A DNA stretch of 25,161 bases from Porticoccus sp. (lineage in GTDB: Bacteria; Pseudomonadota; Gammaproteobacteria; Pseudomonadales; Porticoccaceae): contig DRHD01000007.1 of NCBI GenBank assembly GCA_011049795.1, forward strand, positions 1-25,161. The letters run 5' to 3'. Shown piece after piece: positions 23,980 through 25,161 of the stretch. The stretch's first letter is position 1, and each line of letters opens with the position of its first letter. The notes beneath the pieces are model-generated. The model was not told the origin of the DNA, did no database searches, and saw only the letters and a program-made list of their open reading frames with translations. Made by a program: the position numbers and the translations under genes.

Positions 23980-25161
23980 CGGTGGCCGACTCAGCCCAAC
24001 GACTGGCTGCACTCGACCCTCTGCGCTCTTTTGCCGTTGCTGCACCAGCGGGTTCAGGGAAAACAGAGCTTCTTATCCAACGAGTACTACGCTTATTAGC
24101 CCTTGTTGATGAACCCGAAGAAATTCTTTGTATGACATTTACCCGCAAAGCGGCGGGAGAAATGCAACATCGGGTTGTTGATGCATTGGTTCGAGCGTCG
24201 AATAATGAGCAACTACAAAGTGACTCTCAACAAGGTGACTGTCAACCAAACGATCATCAACAAACCACGCTTGATCTAGCAAGAGAAGCCTTGGCACAAG
24301 ATCAGCTGAGAGGTTGGAGGCTGCTGGAAAACCCCAACCGCCTGCGCATTCAAACCATCGATGGTTTCTGCCTTAACCTTGCCCAACAGCTGGCCGTTGA
24401 AAGCAGCTTTGGTGATTACTCAGAACCTCTGGACGACCCAACTCCCTACTACCGTGAGGTAATTGCTGAGTTATTGTTACCCTCACTTGAGCAGCAAAAA
24501 CCCTTGGGTAAAGCAATCACTACCTTGCTACGTCATCTGGACAATGACCTCAACAAACTGGAACTACTACTCATCAATCTATTGAGTAAACGTGAGCAAT
24601 GGTTAGGGCAACTATTTCAGTCGCGGGGTGCCAGAGACTACCTGGAAAGTTTCCTGAATGAAGTTATCGAGGAAACACTCTCTGAAGCCCAGCACCTACT
24701 GGCGCCCTATGGTAGCGACTTGGCCTTATTAGCTGACTACGCTGCCAGCCAACTCCCCTATGACAAACGTACCTCACCGATTAATCACTGTCTGGGAATG
24801 GTCGAATTACCAGAAAATAATCTGCACTTCATTGAGCAGTGGCAGGGTCTGTGTGAGCTACTATTAACCAAGGGAAATGATTGGCGAAAAGCATTCAACA
24901 AAAATATCGGCTTCCCCACCGAAACAGATACAGGTGACAAAGCCTTCGCCAAGGCACAAAAAGAGGCTGTATCAGCGTTAATTGCCCAGCTACGTTCAAC
25001 CTCAGGGCTGCTGGAAGCCCTTGAGGATATTCGATTCCTTCCTCCACCCAATTACAGCAATAACCAATGGCACGTATTAGAGGCGCTGACACTATTACTG
25101 CCGGCCTTGGCCGCACAGCTCAGTTTAATATTTCAACAACAAAAAGTTTGTGACTTTACAG
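23976..25161 (+). CDS. UvrD/AddA-type helicase-nuclease subunit (5' part only)
   Basis: The first 395 codons of a superfamily 1 helicase; the rest runs off the right edge. The start ATG at 23976 has GAGGGG upstream, and the frame stays open to the window end. Seen are the Q-motif region (SAQRLAALDPLRSFAVAAPAGSGKTELL) with Walker A APAGSGKT (residues 23-30), motif Ia ILCMTFTRKAAGEM, and IQTIDGFCLNLAQQL (motif Ic region). This is the layout of AddA/RecB-type helicases that partner the nuclease family encoded just upstream. Motifs II-VI and any C-terminal nuclease domain are outside the window. It is probably translated from the same message as the nuclease gene. Confidence 0.92.
   Translation, partial: MTVADSAQRLAALDPLRSFAVAAPAGSGKTELLIQRVLRLLALVDEPEEILCMTFTRKAAGEMQHRVVDALVRASNNEQLQSDSQQGDCQPNDHQQTTLDLAREALAQDQLRGWRLLENPNRLRIQTIDGFCLNLAQQLAVESSFGDYSEPLDDPTPYYREVIAELLLPSLEQQKPLGKAITTLLRHLDNDLNKLELLLINLLSKREQWLGQLFQSRGARDYLESFLNEVIEETLSEAQHLLAPYGSDLALLADYAASQLPYDKRTSPINHCLGMVELPENNLHFIEQWQGLCELLLTKGNDWRKAFNKNIGFPTETDTGDKAFAKAQKEAVSALIAQLRSTSGLLEALEDIRFLPPPNYSNNQWHVLEALTLLLPALAAQLSLIFQQQKVCDFT

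Overview
The window looks like chromosomal DNA from a free-living, probably marine, gammaproteobacterium of the Pseudomonadales/Cellvibrionales kind. This is inferred from gene content and protein character: an lpxK-msbA-exbD-exbB cluster beside comEC, a TrmA, YccA and TusE set, and Pseudomonas-like conserved hypotheticals. Base composition is moderate and fairly even. I see no insertion sequences, prophage genes, CRISPR arrays, tRNA or rRNA. Coding density is high. Both ends cut through genes (lpxK on the left, a UvrD/AddA-like helicase on the right).

Layout. (1) Positions 1-5939, minus strand: comEC (DNA uptake channel), then the overlapping exbB-exbD-msbA genes and lpxK, an envelope/lipid A cluster. 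exbB (preferred start), exbD and msbA appear to use GTG starts. (2) 6137-8871, plus strand: a patatin-like phospholipase, a YccA/Bax-inhibitor-1 membrane protein, a TusE/DsrC sulfur-relay protein whose start codon cannot be found, and a pterin-4a-carbinolamine dehydratase. (3) 8872-13942, plus strand: a 445-base leader with a possible 60-codon ORF, then a five-gene heme-copper oxidase operon. It encodes subunit II fused to cytochrome c, subunit I, two subunit III-type proteins and subunit IV. The order recalls the alternative oxidase coxMNOP of Bradyrhizobium. It ends at a clear bidirectional terminator. (4) 14101-18368: small conserved genes (two-TM protein, YjbQ, several hypotheticals, DUF1330) and trmA. 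(5) 18467-21070, minus strand: phnA-like gene, a DUF2489-like coiled-coil protein and rmuC. (6) 21227 to the end, plus strand: a large RecB/AddB-type nuclease followed by an AddA/UvrD-type helicase, with rmuC divergent to them, so two DNA-break-processing loci lie back to back.

Most of this is recognisable housekeeping or accessory metabolism. Points deserving a second look are the startless tusE, the RBS-equipped small ORF overlapping coxB, the 24-codon ORF that joins nuclease stop to helicase start with overlaps at both ends, a strong hairpin in front of the DUF1330 gene, and the compact oxidase operon without assembly genes. I did not find a system I would call clearly new.
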